A DNA stretch of 64,000 nucleotides from Liolophura sinensis (GCF_032854445.1 NC_088302.1:310001-374000); one strand, 5' to 3'; counted from the first letter of the stretch, positions 1 through 12,500 are shown. Made by a program: numbers and translations. Notes: generated by a model not told the origin, from the letters alone.

Positions 1-30
1 ATCAAATAAATAAGTAAATAAATAAATATT
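1..30 (+). mobile_element. 3' tail of a SINE cut by the window edge
   Basis: The first bases match the ATCAAATAAATAAATA-type tail that ends the other plus-orientation SINE copies here (for example near 29,960 and 36,150). Only the tail is in the window. Confidence 0.5.
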
Positions 31-1057
31 TGGCATGGTCTGATAAACATCATTGTCATCTGGCAATGACAAATCTTGTGGAACGCTCAAAAGTTGTTTG
101 TATCATCTAATGTAACACTCCACGCAGTTTTCTTGTAAACAAAACAGTATCAGTACGATAAGGTGTGTTTCAGCATCAGTTCCCCTGGCTGATGCATGTG
201 TGAACTACACGCAGATTCCCACTCGACAACAAACCTGCCCGCGCTGATCCGGAGAGGTTCATGAACAAGGCGGTTGTGAGTTTCCAGTGAAAGAGAAGAA
301 TCTCTACGAGGCGCTTTCCCAAGTGTTTGCTCAATTACATCCGTTCAACTTTCCCCGTGGTCGGCATTTGGCTGAGCTCATGCGTGCTCAGAAATATGAA
401 GGTGGCAAGCTAGTTCAACTTCACAGACGCACACTTGTCATATTGAATGTATCAAAGCGACACCGCCGTATTTTTGGCAGAACAATTATTCTGTCACAGT
501 CTTTTCATAGTTTAATGTCATATTCAGACACAAATGAAAAACATTCAAACAGGTTGAAAGGTTCAGTTGTACTGGAATGTTCTCTCTGAATGAGGCGAAT
601 CAACGCTGAAAACCTTAGATGGGTTTATATAATAGATAGGTCAAACTAGGTCAAGTGGAAATTTTTCATAACTTCCCTTTTTATGCGTTTCCATAGGCCG
701 ACTTATATAATGGATGGGCTTCTAATTACAAAACTGTCGGTTTTTATAGTCGTGTTGTCTCGTCAGACCTCCGTGATGTTCCAATGTCTCACACAAATTA
801 ACATCTTCTAGGGATATGGCATAAACACTGTGACAAATGGATATACTACATAATGCTATCTTTCTCAATGAATTTAAGGGCTTTCCAAAGGTAGCATTTT
901 ATATGCACCGATTCACACAAACGCTCTAACCATAGGTCATATATATGGGGTAAAAAATGAACATTTAACCGAGAATTATCCACATTGATCAGTCGATAAG
1001 CGATGTATCTAGTTTGCTTTCAATAGAATATTTCCTCCACGTTGCTACAAAACACAG
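31..1057. other. Unassigned sequence
   Basis: No repeat, transposon or protein family is recognised. A 100-codon open frame at 287-589 starts at GTG and has no splice or family support. The stretch may include upstream intron of the possible terminal exon at 1058. Confidence 0.4.
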
Positions 1058-1312
1058 TACGATAGAAAACGTCCATTTAGACTAGGACGAACTGGGTCAG
1101 CTATTGAAGCAGCAAAGGAGCAGAATTTAGGGGCCGACTGTGCGCTGTATACGACTGGAGGGAGGGCACCTACTACAATACCCGACAAAAGATTTGGCAA
1201 CAATGGAAGAAAATATTATTCGCAGATGTTGGGAAGCAGCCGTGATTATCAGACGGCTAGAAAAGCCGCATTATCAAAATGGATAAATAGTGGTAATGAT
1301 CGATACCAATAA
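1058..1312 (+). CDS. Possible terminal coding exon of an unrecognised gene
   Basis: After an acceptor-like ACAAAACACAG, one frame stays open for 84 codons and ends at TAA (1310-1312). The start of the protein (YDRKRPFRLGRTGSAIEAAK) and its end (KWINSGNDRYQ) have ordinary globular composition, unlike the repeat-derived frames nearby. It is basic, with two short stretches rich in Gly and Asn, one Cys, no membrane segment and no motif I can name. There is no ATG near the start, so if real it is a last exon whose upstream exons lie before or within the first kilobase. A 54-bp minisatellite begins only about 70 bp after the stop. The acceptor is weak in pyrimidines, and a chance open frame of this size cannot be excluded. 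Confidence 0.4.
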   Translation, partial: YDRKRPFRLGRTGSAIEAAKEQNLGADCALYTTGGRAPTTIPDKRFGNNGRKYYSQMLGSSRDYQTARKAALSKWINSGNDRYQ

Positions 1313-1382
1313 TTCATGAATGTCAGCCATGAAATGGCATTAAACTCATTTTCAGTTTGTACATGTAATGCTAGAAACAGAT

Positions 1383-1805
1383 ACATAGTCTCATTAAAGT
1401 CAGCAGACGTGAGTTACACATTGTCATGTGACAGACACACGCCCTCATTAAAGTCAATAGGCGTAGGTTACACATTGTCATGTGACAGACACAAGCTCTC
1501 ATTCAAGTCAGTAGGCGTAGGTTACACATTGTCATGTAATGGACACACGCCCTCATTAAAGTCAGTAGGCGTAGGTTACACATTGTCATGTGACAGACAC
1601 ACGCCCTCATTAAAGTCAGTAGGCGTAGGTTACACATTGTCATGTAACAGACACACGCCCTCATCAAAGTCAAGAGATGTAGCTTACACATTGTCATGTA
1701 ACAGACACACGCCCTCATTAAAGTTAGTGGACATAAGTTACACATTTTCAAGTGACAGACACACGCCCTCATTAAAGTCAGGAGACGTAAGTTACACATT
1801 AGTAT
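1383..1805. repeat. Minisatellite, 54-bp unit, about 7-8 copies
   Basis: The unit contains GGCGTAGGTTACACATTGTC followed by an ATGTGACAGACACACGCCC segment. The period is divisible by three, which opens frames on both strands (about 204 and 98 codons); these are not considered genes. The unit is related to the array at 3545-3770. Confidence 0.9.
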
Positions 1806-2480
1806 GTACTCCCATTAGAGTTCACAAACACATCGTTACTCTCTGTTATGTACTCTCATTACAGCATGCAGACACATACGCCATAACTGTTATGTACTCT
1901 CATTACAGCATGCAGACACATACGCCATAACTGTTATGTACTCTCATTAGAGCATGCAGACACATAGATCACTGTCTGTTATGTACTCTCATTAGAGCAT
2001 GCAGACACATAGATCACTGTCTGTTATGTACTCTCATTAGAGCATACAGACACATAGATCACTGTCTGTTATGTACTCTCATTAGAGCATGCAGACACAT
2101 AGATCACTGTCTGTTATGTACTCTCATTAGAGCATACAGACACATAGATCACTGTCTGTTATGTACTCTCATCAGAGCATGAAGACACATAGATCACTGT
2201 CTGTCATGTACTCTCATTAGAGCATGCAGACACATAGATCACTGTCTGTTATGTACTCTCATTAGAGCATGCAGACACATAGATCACTGTCTGTTATGTA
2301 CTCTCATTAGAGCATGCAGACACATAGATCACTGTCTGTTATGTACTCTCATCAGAGCATGCAGACACATAGATCACTGTCTGTTATGTACTCTCATTGG
2401 AGTATCCAAACACATAGATCACTGTCTATTATATGCTCTCATTAGAGTATTCAGGTACATAGATCATGACTCTTATGTAC
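1806..2480. repeat. Minisatellite, 45-bp unit, about 14 copies
   Basis: The unit contains TGTTATGTACTCTCATTAGA and GCAGACACATAGATCACTG. Copies start for example at 1981 and 2026. It joins the 54-bp array on the left and a 43-bp array on the right without unique sequence between. Confidence 0.92.
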
Positions 2481-3225
2481 TCTCATTTGAGTATCCAAAC
2501 TCAGGGGTCATTGTCCTTTGTACCCTCATTAGAGTATTCAAACACAGGGGTCATTGTCTTTTGTACCCTCATTAGAGTATCCAAACACAGGGGTCATTGT
2601 CTTTTGCACTCTCATTAGAGTATCCAAACACAGGGGTCATTGTCTTTTGTACCCTCATTAGAGTATCCAAACACAGGGGCCATTGTCTTTTGTACTCTCA
2701 TTAGAGTATCCAAACACAGGGGTCATTGTCTTTTGTACTCTCATTTGAGTATCCAAACACAGGGGTCATTGTCTTTTGCACTCTCATTAGAGTATCCAAA
2801 CACAGGGGCCATTGTCTTTTGTACCCTCATTAGAGTATCCAAACACAGGGGCCATTGTCTTTTGTACTCTCATTAGAGTATCCAAACACAGGGGCCATTG
2901 TCTTTTGTACTCTCATTTGAGTATCCAAACACAGGGGTCATTGTCTTTTGCACTCTCATTAGAGTATCCAAACACAGGGGCCATTGTCTTTTGTACTCTC
3001 ATTAGAGTATCCAAACACAGGGGTCATTGTCTTTTGTACTCTCATTTGAGTATCCAAACACAGGGGTCATTGTCTTTTGCACTCTCATTAGAGTATCCAA
3101 ACACAGGGGTCATTGTCTTTTGTACCCTCATTAGAGTATCCAAACACAGGGGCCATTGTCTTTTGCACTCTCATTAGAGTATCCAAACACAGGGGTTATT
3201 GTCTTTTGTACTCTCATTAGAGTAT
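2481..3225. repeat. Minisatellite, 43-bp unit, about 17 copies
   Basis: The unit contains CATTGTCTTTTGTACTCTCA then TTAGAGTATCCAAACACAGG. The period is not divisible by three, so translation cycles through all three frames (129-nt cycle), giving overlapping pseudo-ORFs. It shares the core CTCATTAGAG with the neighbouring 45-bp array. Confidence 0.92.
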
Positions 3226-3500
3226 CCAAACACATAGGGCATTGTCTGTTATGTACTTTCACTAGAGTATCCAAACACATAGGTCATTGTCTGTTATGTA
3301 CTTTCACTAGAGTATCCAAAAACATAGGTCATTGTCTGTTATGTACTTTCACTAGAGTATCCAAACACATAGGTCATTGTCTGTTATGTACTTTCACTAG
3401 AGTATCCAAACACATCGGTCATTGTCTGTTATGTACTTTCACTAGAGTATCCAGACATATAGATCATAACTGTTATGTACTTTCATTAGATTATTTCATT
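3226..3500. repeat. Minisatellite, 45-bp unit, about 6 copies
   Basis: The unit is like the 43-bp one but has CTGTTATGTACTTTCACTAG and CACATAGGTCATTG, so it reads as a hybrid of the 45-bp and 43-bp families to its left. Confidence 0.88.
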
Positions 3501-3544
3501 ACATAGGCTACTCATGCACTTAATGCAGTCACCAGACTTAAAGA

Positions 3545-3770
3545 TAAACACACACCCTCAATACAGTCATCAGGCGGAGGTTACAGATTGTTATGCGATA
3601 GATGTGTTCTCTCATTACAGTCACCAGGCAGAGATTACACATTGTTATGCGATAGGTGTGTACCCTCAATACAGTCACCAGGCGGAGGTTACAGATTGTT
3701 ATGCGATAGGTGTGTACCCTCAATAAAGTCACCAGGCGGAGGTTACAGATTGTTATGCGATGGATACCAA
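3545..3770. repeat. Minisatellite, 54-bp unit, about 4 copies
   Basis: The unit contains CACCAGGCGGAGGTTACAGA and TTGTTATGCGATAGGTGTGT. It is a diverged version of the 54-bp unit at 1383-1805, on the other side of the 45/43-bp block. Confidence 0.85.
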
Positions 3771-4514
3771 TATTCTCTTTTTCAATGTTCGGACTCCCAT
3801 CTTTATTCACTACGTTTAATGTGTAGTGAGCTGGAATATCCAGAAGGATGCCATGATTGCGGATCCAGTCTGCGTACAATGACGACACATCTCAGCGTAT
3901 GCGCGAGCGCCAGCAATGTAAAGCTGAAGTTCAGGTCATTTGAAGAATCACAGTTCGGGCTCTCGTGCCAGAAGAGGAACAAAGGATTGCTGGAGCTTTG
4001 TCCTTCACGTTGAACAATTATAATTGAAAGACAACAGATTTGCTAAGATTCAAACCATTGAGACATTTAGGCGACTATTCATTGCTGCACGCACGCAAAT
4101 AAAATCTATCGGCTTAAAATTGAATCCGTTGCAAATATCATGACAGAGATAGGAATGACCATTGACAATAACGGAGATGACTGATCGGACCAAGTAGAAT
4201 GAGCTTGTCCCGAGAGCCCTTTCCCTTCCGTCTGCCCTTTAACTCAGTCTGTCAAAGACGAGGGCGGTCTGTCTTCCATTTCAAATAATAAATTAAAGCT
4301 ACAGCCCTTCTGCCGTGAGAGGACTATTATACCAGGCCGGAAATTCATTTGGACTAGCAGGCTGAGTAAACATGGCCGGAGCCGAGTCACTGAGAGCAAT
4401 TGTAGAACGTGAAAAATACTGCACGTTTGGGGTCTCTTTCGACCATCACCAGCTGTTTCCCAAAATCATAGATTCAAATCTAAAGTTATCTGAATTTAAT
4501 AGATAGATGATTGA
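3771..4514. other. Unassigned unique sequence
   Basis: Frames on both strands run into 3.77-4.01 kb from the neighbouring array (plus to 4013, minus to 3888). Neither has a family motif or convincing splice sites. I see no gene here. Confidence 0.4.
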
Positions 4515-5190
4515 CACATATTGCTGGGTGTTGTATATTACATCATTGTTATCGCTAGGCAATATAATGTATTAGGTCATTGTGATAACTATGTCTTGTC
4601 ATCTATTACGTTATTGTTATCACTGAGTGTTGTCATTTATTACGCCATTGTTATCACTGGGTCTTGTCATCTATTACGTCATTGTTATCACTGAGTGTTG
4701 TCATTTATTATGCCATTGTTATCACTGGGTCTTGTCATCTATTACGCCATTGTTATCACTGAGTGTTGTCATTTATTATGCCATTGTTATCACTGGGTCT
4801 TGTCATCTATTACGCCATTGTTATCACTGAGTGTTGTCATTTATTATGCCATTGTTATCACTGGGTCTTGTCATCTATTACGTCATTGTTATCACTGAGT
4901 GTTGTCATTTATTATGCCATTGTTATCACTGGGTCTTGTCATCTATTACGCCATTGTTATCACTGAGTGTTGTCATTTATTATGCCATTGTTATCACTGG
5001 GTCTTGTCATCTATTACGTCATGCTTATCACTGAGTGTTGTCATCTTTTACGTCTTTGTTATCAAAGGACCTTGTCATCTATTACGCCATTGCTATCTCT
5101 GGGTCTTGTCATATATTAAGTCATTCTTATCACTGAGTTTTGCCTTACATACGTCATTATTTTCACTGGGTCTAGTATTGTATTACCTCA
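4515..5190. repeat. Minisatellite, 34-bp unit in 68-bp dimers
   Basis: Two alternating 34-bp variants, one with CACTGAGTGTTGTCATTTAT and one with CACTGGGTCTTGTCATCTAT, form a 68-bp dimer repeated about eight times. This explains the series of equal overlapping 67-codon frames offset by 68 bp. Confidence 0.92.
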
Positions 5191-6560
5191 TTGTTATCGC
5201 TGGGTCATGTTTTGTCTTTTGTGACTTCATTATTATCGCTGGGCCATGTCATCTATAACGTCATTGTTATTGCTAGATCATGTCCTGTATTGCGACGTTG
5301 TCATCACTGGGTCATGTCATACTACCACTGGGTCATGTCATACTACCACTGGGTCTTGTCATGTAAAACGTCATTGCTATCACTGGGGCATGTCATACTA
5401 CCACTGGGTCTTGTCATACTACCACTGGGTCATGTCATACTATCACTGGGGCATGTCATACTACCACTGGGTCTTGTCATACTACCACTGGGTCATGTCA
5501 TACTACCACTGGGTCATGTCATACTACCACTGGGTCTTGTCATGTATAACGTCATTGCTATCACTGGGGCATGTCATACTACCACTGGGTCTTGTGATGT
5601 ATAACGTCATTGCTATCACTGGGGCATGTATTGCGTCATTGTTACCACTAGGTCAAATCATACATTGTGTCATTGTTATCGCAGGGTCATGTCACGTATT
5701 GCGTCATTGTTATAGCTGGGTCATGGCATGTATTGCGTCATTGTTATCGCTGGGTCATGGCATGTATTGCGTCATTGTTATGCTGGGTCATGGCATGTAT
5801 AGAGTCATTGTTTTCCCTGGGTCATGTCATGTATAACGTCGTTGTTATCGTTGGATCATGTCTTGTATTGCGTCATTGTTATAGCTGCGTCATGTCATGT
5901 ATAGCGTCATTGTTATCACTGGGTCATGTCATGTGTAGCGTCCGTGTTATCGCCGAGTCATACATTTATTACGTCATAAATATCACTGGATCTTGTCCAG
6001 TATTGCGTCATTGTTATAGCTGGGTCATGTCATGTATAACGTCATTGTTATCTCTGGGTCATGTCTTGTATTGCGTCATTATTATCACTGGGTCATGTCA
6101 TGTGTAGCGTAATTTTTATCACTGGGTCATGTCTTGTATTGCGTCATTATTATCACTGGGTCATGTCTTGTATTGCGTCATTATTATCACTGGGTCATGT
6201 CTTGTATTAAGTCATTGTTATAGCTGGGTCAAATCATGTACTGCGTCATTGTTGTAGCTGGGTTATGTCCTGTATTGCGTCATTCTTACCGCTGGAACAT
6301 GTCATGTATTACGTCATTGTTACCCCTGGGTCATGTCTTGTACAACGTCATTGTTAACCAGGTCTTGTCTTGCACTGCGTCATTGTTATCGCCGAGTGTT
6401 GTCTTGTGTAACATGTAATTGCTACCATGTAAGCATTGGTCATGTCATGTATTGCGTCATTGTTATATCTGGGGCATGTCTTCTATTGCGTTATTGTCAT
6501 CGCTGGGTTATGTCTTGTATTGGTTATCCTTGGATCTTGTCTTGTTTTGAATTGCGTGAT
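5191..6560. repeat. Diverged 34-bp minisatellite with a 21-bp sub-array
   Basis: The 34-bp theme continues as variants of TTGTTATCACTGGGTCATGT plus TGTATTGCGTCA. Between about 5,300 and 5,620 it collapses to a 21-bp unit (CATACTACCACTGGGTCTTG). Frames through it are not credible genes. Confidence 0.88.
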
Positions 6561-6574
6561 TGTTGCAGTTCTCT

Positions 6575-7345
6575 GGGTATTGTACTGATTCCTTGTTATG
6601 TTTAGGTATTGTATTGATTCCTTGTTATGGTTGGTTCTTATATGCATTCCTGTTATGGCTGAGCATTGAACTTATTCATAGTTATCGGTGGGTCCTGTAC
6701 TGATTCCTAGTTACTGTAGAGCCCTATAATGATTCCTTGTTATGGTTGGTTCTTATATGCATTCCTTGTTATGGCTGTGCCTTGCACTGATTCCTTGTTA
6801 AGGCTGGACCTTGCATTGATTCCTTGTTATGGCTGAGCATTGAACTGATTCATAGTTATCGGTGGGTCCTGTACTGGTTCCTAGTTAGGGTTGAACCCTG
6901 TAATGATTCCTTGTTATGGTTGGTTCTTATATGCATTCCTTGTTATGGCTGTGCCTTGCACTGATTCCTTGTTAAGGCTGGACCTTGCATTGATTCCTTG
7001 TTATGGCTGAGCATTGAACTGATTCATAGTTATCGGTGGGTCCCGTACTGATTCCTAGTTAGGGTTGAGCCCTGTAATGATTCCTTGTTATGGTTGGTTC
7101 TTATATGCATTCCTTGTTATGGCTGTGCCTTGCATTGATCCTTTGTTATGGCTGGGCCTTGTATAGGTTCCTTGTTATGGCGGGGCCTTGTATTGATTCT
7201 TTGATATGACTGGGCCTTGCATTGATTCTTTGTTATGGCTGGACCTTGCATTGATTCTTTGTTATGGCTGGGCCTTGTATAGGTTCCTTGTTATGACTGG
7301 GCCTTGTATACGTTCCTTGTTATGACTGGGCCTTGTATTGATTGT
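6575..7345. repeat. Minisatellite with 174-bp higher-order unit
   Basis: Short units built on GATTCCTTGTTATGGCTG are organised in a 174-bp composite. The marker GATTCCTTGTTATGGTTGGT recurs at 6731, 6905 and 7079. The last 200 bp revert to the short unit. Confidence 0.88.
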
Positions 7346-7539
7346 AATGGTTTACCATTTGGAAAGATTTAACCCAGTTGTCGGCGGCTACAATATCTAG
7401 CACCTTATAAACGCCACTGAAGGCACTTGAAACAGCGGCAGATTAAATTTTGTCGCGGACGCACAGGTTCATTATGTTTAGAAATCAACTTTTAATATTG
7501 CTTCAACAAACATCATTATATAGGCTTAGGCTCAGAGAG

Positions 7540-7900
7540 CAAACACATGTAGTGTGAACTCAGAGAGCAGATGAGCAGCATGCGTCAGATACATGGGGTG
7601 TGAGTTCAGAGAGCAGATGAGCAACACGCGTCAGATACATTGGGTATGAGTTCAGAGAGCAGATAAGCTGCACACGTCAGATACATGTGGTGTGGGTTCA
7701 GAGAGCAGATGAGCTGCACACGTCAGATACATTGGGTATGAGTTCAGAGAGCAGATAAGCTGCACACGTCAGATACATGTGGTGTGGGTTCAGAGAGCAG
7801 ATAAGCAGCACGTGTCAGATACATGTAGTGTGGGTTCAGAGAGCAGATAAGCTGCACACGTCAGATACATGGAGAGTGTGTTCAGAGAGCAGATGGAGTT
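7540..7900 (+). repeat. 46-bp tandem array, left arm of an inverted pair
   Basis: The unit contains TTCAGAGAGCAGATGAGCAG and CGTCAGATACATG, with about eight copies. The same unit recurs in reverse orientation at 8165-8430. Confidence 0.88.
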
Positions 7901-8164
7901 TACTGTATCTCACACTCTCTCGTGGTTTAAATGATCCCATGTAACAGAAGACACATCGTGGAGTAACAATTTCTGTAAACGGAAGGACGAAGATAGCTGA
8001 TGTACCTACATCTACCTTGTCAAGAGACAAAGTCTTCGACAATAATGATTTTACACATCAGTACGGCCTCAATGGGGCATAAATGACAATACTTTGGTAA
8101 AGATATTCCACTGGACAAAACAATAGCAGGTTTAATTGTTAAGGCACCTTTAAACAACGGCAGG
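7901..8164. other. Spacer between inverted 46-bp arrays
   Basis: About 265 bp of unique sequence without a recognisable gene. A short stretch near 8,140 (AAGGCACCTTTAAACAACGG) loosely resembles sequence left of the other arm near 7,420. Confidence 0.5.
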
Positions 8165-8430
8165 TTAACTGACGTGCGCAGCTCATCTGCTCTCTGAACC
8201 CACACTCCATGTGTCTGACGTGTGCAGTTCATCTGCTCTCTGACCTCACACCCCATGTATCTGACGTGTCCTGCTCATCTGCTCTCTGAACCCACACTCC
8301 ATGTATCTGACGTGTGCAGTTCATCTGCTCTCTGAGCTCACACCCCATGTATCTGACGTGTCCTGCTCATCTGCTCTCTGAACCCACATCCCATGTATCT
8401 GACGTGTACTGCTCATCGGCTCTCTGAACC
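8165..8430 (-). repeat. 46-bp tandem array, right arm (inverted)
   Basis: About five copies containing CTCATCTGCTCTCTGAACCC and ATGTATCTGACGTGT, the reverse complement of the unit at 7540-7900. The two arrays could pair as a large hairpin. Confidence 0.86.
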
Positions 8431-8439
8431 CACACTCTC

Positions 8440-10475
8440 TGAACTCAAATATATAAATGTCAACTCTCACTCTTCTGCATCAGCTAGATACATACCTGTT
8501 AACTCTCACTCTTCTACATCACCCAAATACATACCTGTCAACTCTCACTCTAATACATCACCCAAATACATACTTGTCAACTTTCACTCTTCTGCATCAC
8601 CCAAATACATACCTGTCAACTTTCACTCTTATACATCACCCAAATACATACCTGTCAACTTTCACTCTTATACATCACCCAAATACATACCTGTCAGCTC
8701 TCATTCTTCTAAACCAGCCAAATGCATACCTGACAACTTACACACTTCTACATCAGCCGAATACATACTTGTCCACTCTTTCTTGTACATTAGCCAAATG
8801 CATACCTGTCAACTCTCACTCTTATACATCACCCAAATACATACCTGTCAACTCTCACTCTTATACATCACCCAAATACATACCTGTCAACCTCACTCTT
8901 CTACATCACCCAAATACATGCCTGTCAACTCTCACTCTTATACATCACCCAAATACATTCTTGTCAACTCTCACTCTTATACATCACCCAAATATATACC
9001 TGTCAACTCTCACTCTTCTACATCACCCAAATACATACCTGTCAGCCTCACTCTTCTACATCACCCAAATACATGCCTGTCAACTTTCACTCTTCTACAT
9101 CACCCAAATACATACCTGTCAACTTTCACTCTTATACATCACCCAAATACATACTTGTCAACCCTCACTCTTATACATCACCCAAATACATACCTGTCAG
9201 TTCTCATTCTTCTAAACCAGCCAAATGCATACCTGACAACTTACACACTACTACATCAGCCGAATACATACTTGTCCACTCTTTCTTGTACATTAGCCAA
9301 ATGCATACCTGTCAACTCTCACCCTTCTTCATCACCCATATACATACCTGTCAACTATCACTCTTATACATCACCCAAATACATTCCTGTCAACTCTCAC
9401 TCTAATACATCACCCAAATACATACCTGTCAACTCTCACTCTTATACATCACCCAAATACATACCTGTCAGCCTCACTCTTATACATCACCCAAATATAT
9501 ACCTGTCAACTCTCACTCTTATACATCACCCAAATACATACCTGTCAACTCTCACTCTTATACATCACCCAAATACATACCTGTCAACTTTCACTCTTAT
9601 ACATCACCCAAATACATACCCGTCAGCCTCACTCTTCTACATCACCCAAATACATGCCTGTCAACTCTCACTCTAATACATCACCCAAATACATACCTGT
9701 CAACTTTCACTCTTATACATCACCCAAATACATACCTGTCAACTTTCACTCTTATACATCACCCAAATACATGCCTGTCAACTCTCACACTTATACATCA
9801 CCCAAATACATTCCTGTCAACTCTCACTCTTATACATCACCCAAATACATACCTGTCAACTCCCACTCTTATACATCACCCAAATACATACCTGTCAACT
9901 CTCACTCTTATACATCACCCAAATACATACCTGTCAACTTTCACTCTTATACATCACCCAAATACATACCTGTCAACTCTCACTCTTATACATCACCCAA
10001 ATATATACCTGTCAACTCTCACTCTTATACATCACCCAAATACATTCTTGTCAACTCTCACTCTTATACATCACACAAATACATACCTGTCAACTCTCAC
10101 TCTTATACATCACCCAAATACATACCTGTCAACCTCACTCTTATACATCACCCAAATACATACCTGTCAACTCTCACTCTTATACATAACCCAAATACAT
10201 ACCTGTCAACTCTCACTCTTATACATCACCCAAATACATACCTGTCAACTCTCACTCTAATACATCACCCAAATACATACCTGTCAACTCTCACTCTTAT
10301 ACATCACCCAAATATATTCCTGTCAACTCTCACTCTAATACATCACCCAAATACATACCTGTCAACCTCACTCTTCTACATCAGCCAAATGTTTTCCTGT
10401 CAACTGCACTTTTCTGCATCTGCCAAATATATACCTGTCGCACTCATTTTTCTATATGTGCTAAATACATAACTG
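8440..10475. repeat. 39-bp minisatellite, about 50 copies
   Basis: The unit contains CACCCAAATACATACCTGTC and AACTCTCACTCTTATACAT. The period is 13 codons, so frames of up to 427 codons are open (translation such as SYTSPKYIPVNSH). A distinctive segment with variant units (AAACCAGCCAAATGC) appears at about 8,700 and again about 505 bp later, showing block duplication. No signal peptide, splice site or motif supports coding. Confidence 0.93.
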
Positions 10476-10479
10476 CCAG

Positions 10480-11535
10480 CTCTTACATTTCTGGCGTGGA
10501 GGGGTTTCCAGTTCAAACTCTTTTGTCGGTAGAAATGTTTTATTGCATTATGTGATCTGTCACAAATGTTACGCCACGTTTGCTGACATTAATTTACCGA
10601 TCACCTAGTTTGCCATGCCCCAGTGGTACAAATGACATATCTCTCCTGCAGAAACTTCAAAACCGGTTGCCTAACAGTCTTGACAGGTCACATCATACAG
10701 TGTGACTTTGGCGATTAAAAAGTTCAATGTCGAATCTCCGTTTCTCGTCCATGGCATGTGAGAGATTATTTGAACATTTAGCCAACCTTATGTGCTAAAA
10801 TATTCATCGCCTCAGTCCATTATGTCTCAACTCACTGTACACAATGTTTGTAGTGTCAACTAGAGACCTCTGAACAAACCAACACTACGAATATGTGTAT
10901 GTAAACCTAACCCATAGTTGTTATACTTACAAAGTCATACTTACAGAGCTAATATCCATAGAGCCAGAAAACACACATTCGAATAAAAACAATGCTTAAC
11001 GTACTTTTCTTTTAGCAATCTTTGGTCTGTTTACAGCGGAGTATTTGGAATTATCCACATCATACCCCTCAACTGTTTTATGTAAACTCTTCCGATTGGC
11101 ATCGCTGTAGTTTTTGGTTTCACTTGATATACTGATACACCTCCCCTTTCTGACCTCAGTAGTTGACTTGTTACGTAAATCTGATATCTAGACAGCAATA
11201 ACCTTGCTGTTGCCGTCAGTCCTCCACAACCGTTTACACGGTAGGTAGCTGAACTTGAAGTAGTAGATGGGCGCAGTTGAGTTATCTCCCTTATTCGTAG
11301 ATTCGTTATCGTTGTCTTCCTGTAACATTTCAAATCCTCGGCATTCCATATCCTCGGCATTTCAAATCTTAAGCATTCCAAATCCTCAGCATCCGCGTGA
11401 ATATTATCCAGTGCACTATATATACTCGCTCAAAAACGCATTGAAATTTAGTGAAATAAAAAAAGTAGTGCGAACAAATAAGATTACAATGGTACATTTC
11501 GCATTAAGGTAATGGTACGCAGTGACGGAGAAATT
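10480..11535. other. Unassigned unique sequence
   Basis: AT-rich with no recognised coding exon. Open frames at 11,031-11,381 (minus) and 11,267-11,512 (plus) overlap each other and have no family resemblance. Confidence 0.4.
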
Positions 11536-11537
11536 AA

Positions 11538-11733
11538 TTTATTGATTTCATTGGTGTTTTACGCCGTACTCAAGAATATTTCACTTATGCGAGGGCTACC
11601 GGCATTATGGTGGGTGGAAATCGGGCAGTGCCCGGGGGAAAACCACGACCATCCGCAGGTTGCTGTCAGACCTTCCCACTTCCGGCCGAACAGGAAGCCA
11701 GCGGGAGCTGAACTCACAGCGACCGCACAGGGA
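11538..11733 (-). mobile_element. tRNA-derived SINE, partial
   Basis: On the plus strand it reads TTGGTGTTTTACGCCGTACT and ends with GAACTCACAGCGACCGCACA, the reverse of the family's body. It matches the fuller copy at 53,801-54,058 but is missing the tRNA-like 5' end. Confidence 0.85.
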
Positions 11734-12500
11734 AAAAACCTCTCTTACATAAAATAAGGGTATCTGTCCTGGGACACATTTCCAAGTCGTTGCAAACGTT
11801 CAACAGTTTAATTTTAAAGACTACACGACGATATGCCTCGCCCAACCTTAAATGAACGAAATCAAGATGTTGATACGATTGCCCGCAGAAAAAACGCAAC
11901 TGAAAGTTGCAAGGCGCTTGCATTGTTACCGATACACTACTGAAGCATTTGTCCAACGTTAGAAAAATTCTTTGGCTTCGGGCAGAGAAAGTACAATATA
12001 AATAAAAAGACATTGGCTTATACCCATGCACAGCTGAGTTAGTATAGTGTATATCTGTTAAAAGTGAAGCTTTTTGAGTCTGTGTTGAATAGGTTACCCT
12101 CGAGGCCGCTTAGTTAGATCAGCTTTTCTGTCGCTCAGTTGTAATGCAAGCACAGTGCCTACTACTTCATATCGAAAATCGCCCGAAACTCGTTTTCACC
12201 GATGACCTCTGCTGTCAACAGGGTAGTTAAATTCTTCAGATAATATTATCTGTGCGGAAATCACAGGCGAGGCAATGTGTCAGTGAGAGGTATTAATGAA
12301 ACACAAGTGTTAATGGTAACGTATGGCTGGGGTTGTCTAAACTGACGCGAATGTAACTTATACCCCGAGTAATAATATACTGATGAACCAGGGAGGCTGA
12401 TATCCGCACAGATCGCCGGTGAAAGAGGTCATCACACAAGGAGGCTCCTTACAGGATCTCCTGTTTGTTCCCGTGGTATGGAGACTTTACGGCGTCATCA
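11734..12500. other. Unassigned sequence between SINE copies
   Basis: No repeat or gene is recognised. A 105-codon minus-strand frame at 11,714-12,031 has no supporting features. Confidence 0.35.

Noticed and set aside
1316-1930. 204-codon plus frame and 98-codon minus frame
   Set aside because: Product of the 54-bp period; the frame runs on through two unrelated repeat families.
8393-10472. Long plus frames up to 427 codons with SYTSPKYIPVNSH repeats
   Set aside because: The 39-bp period keeps frames open, shifts between frames occur where units lose bases, and no signal peptide or splice context is present.
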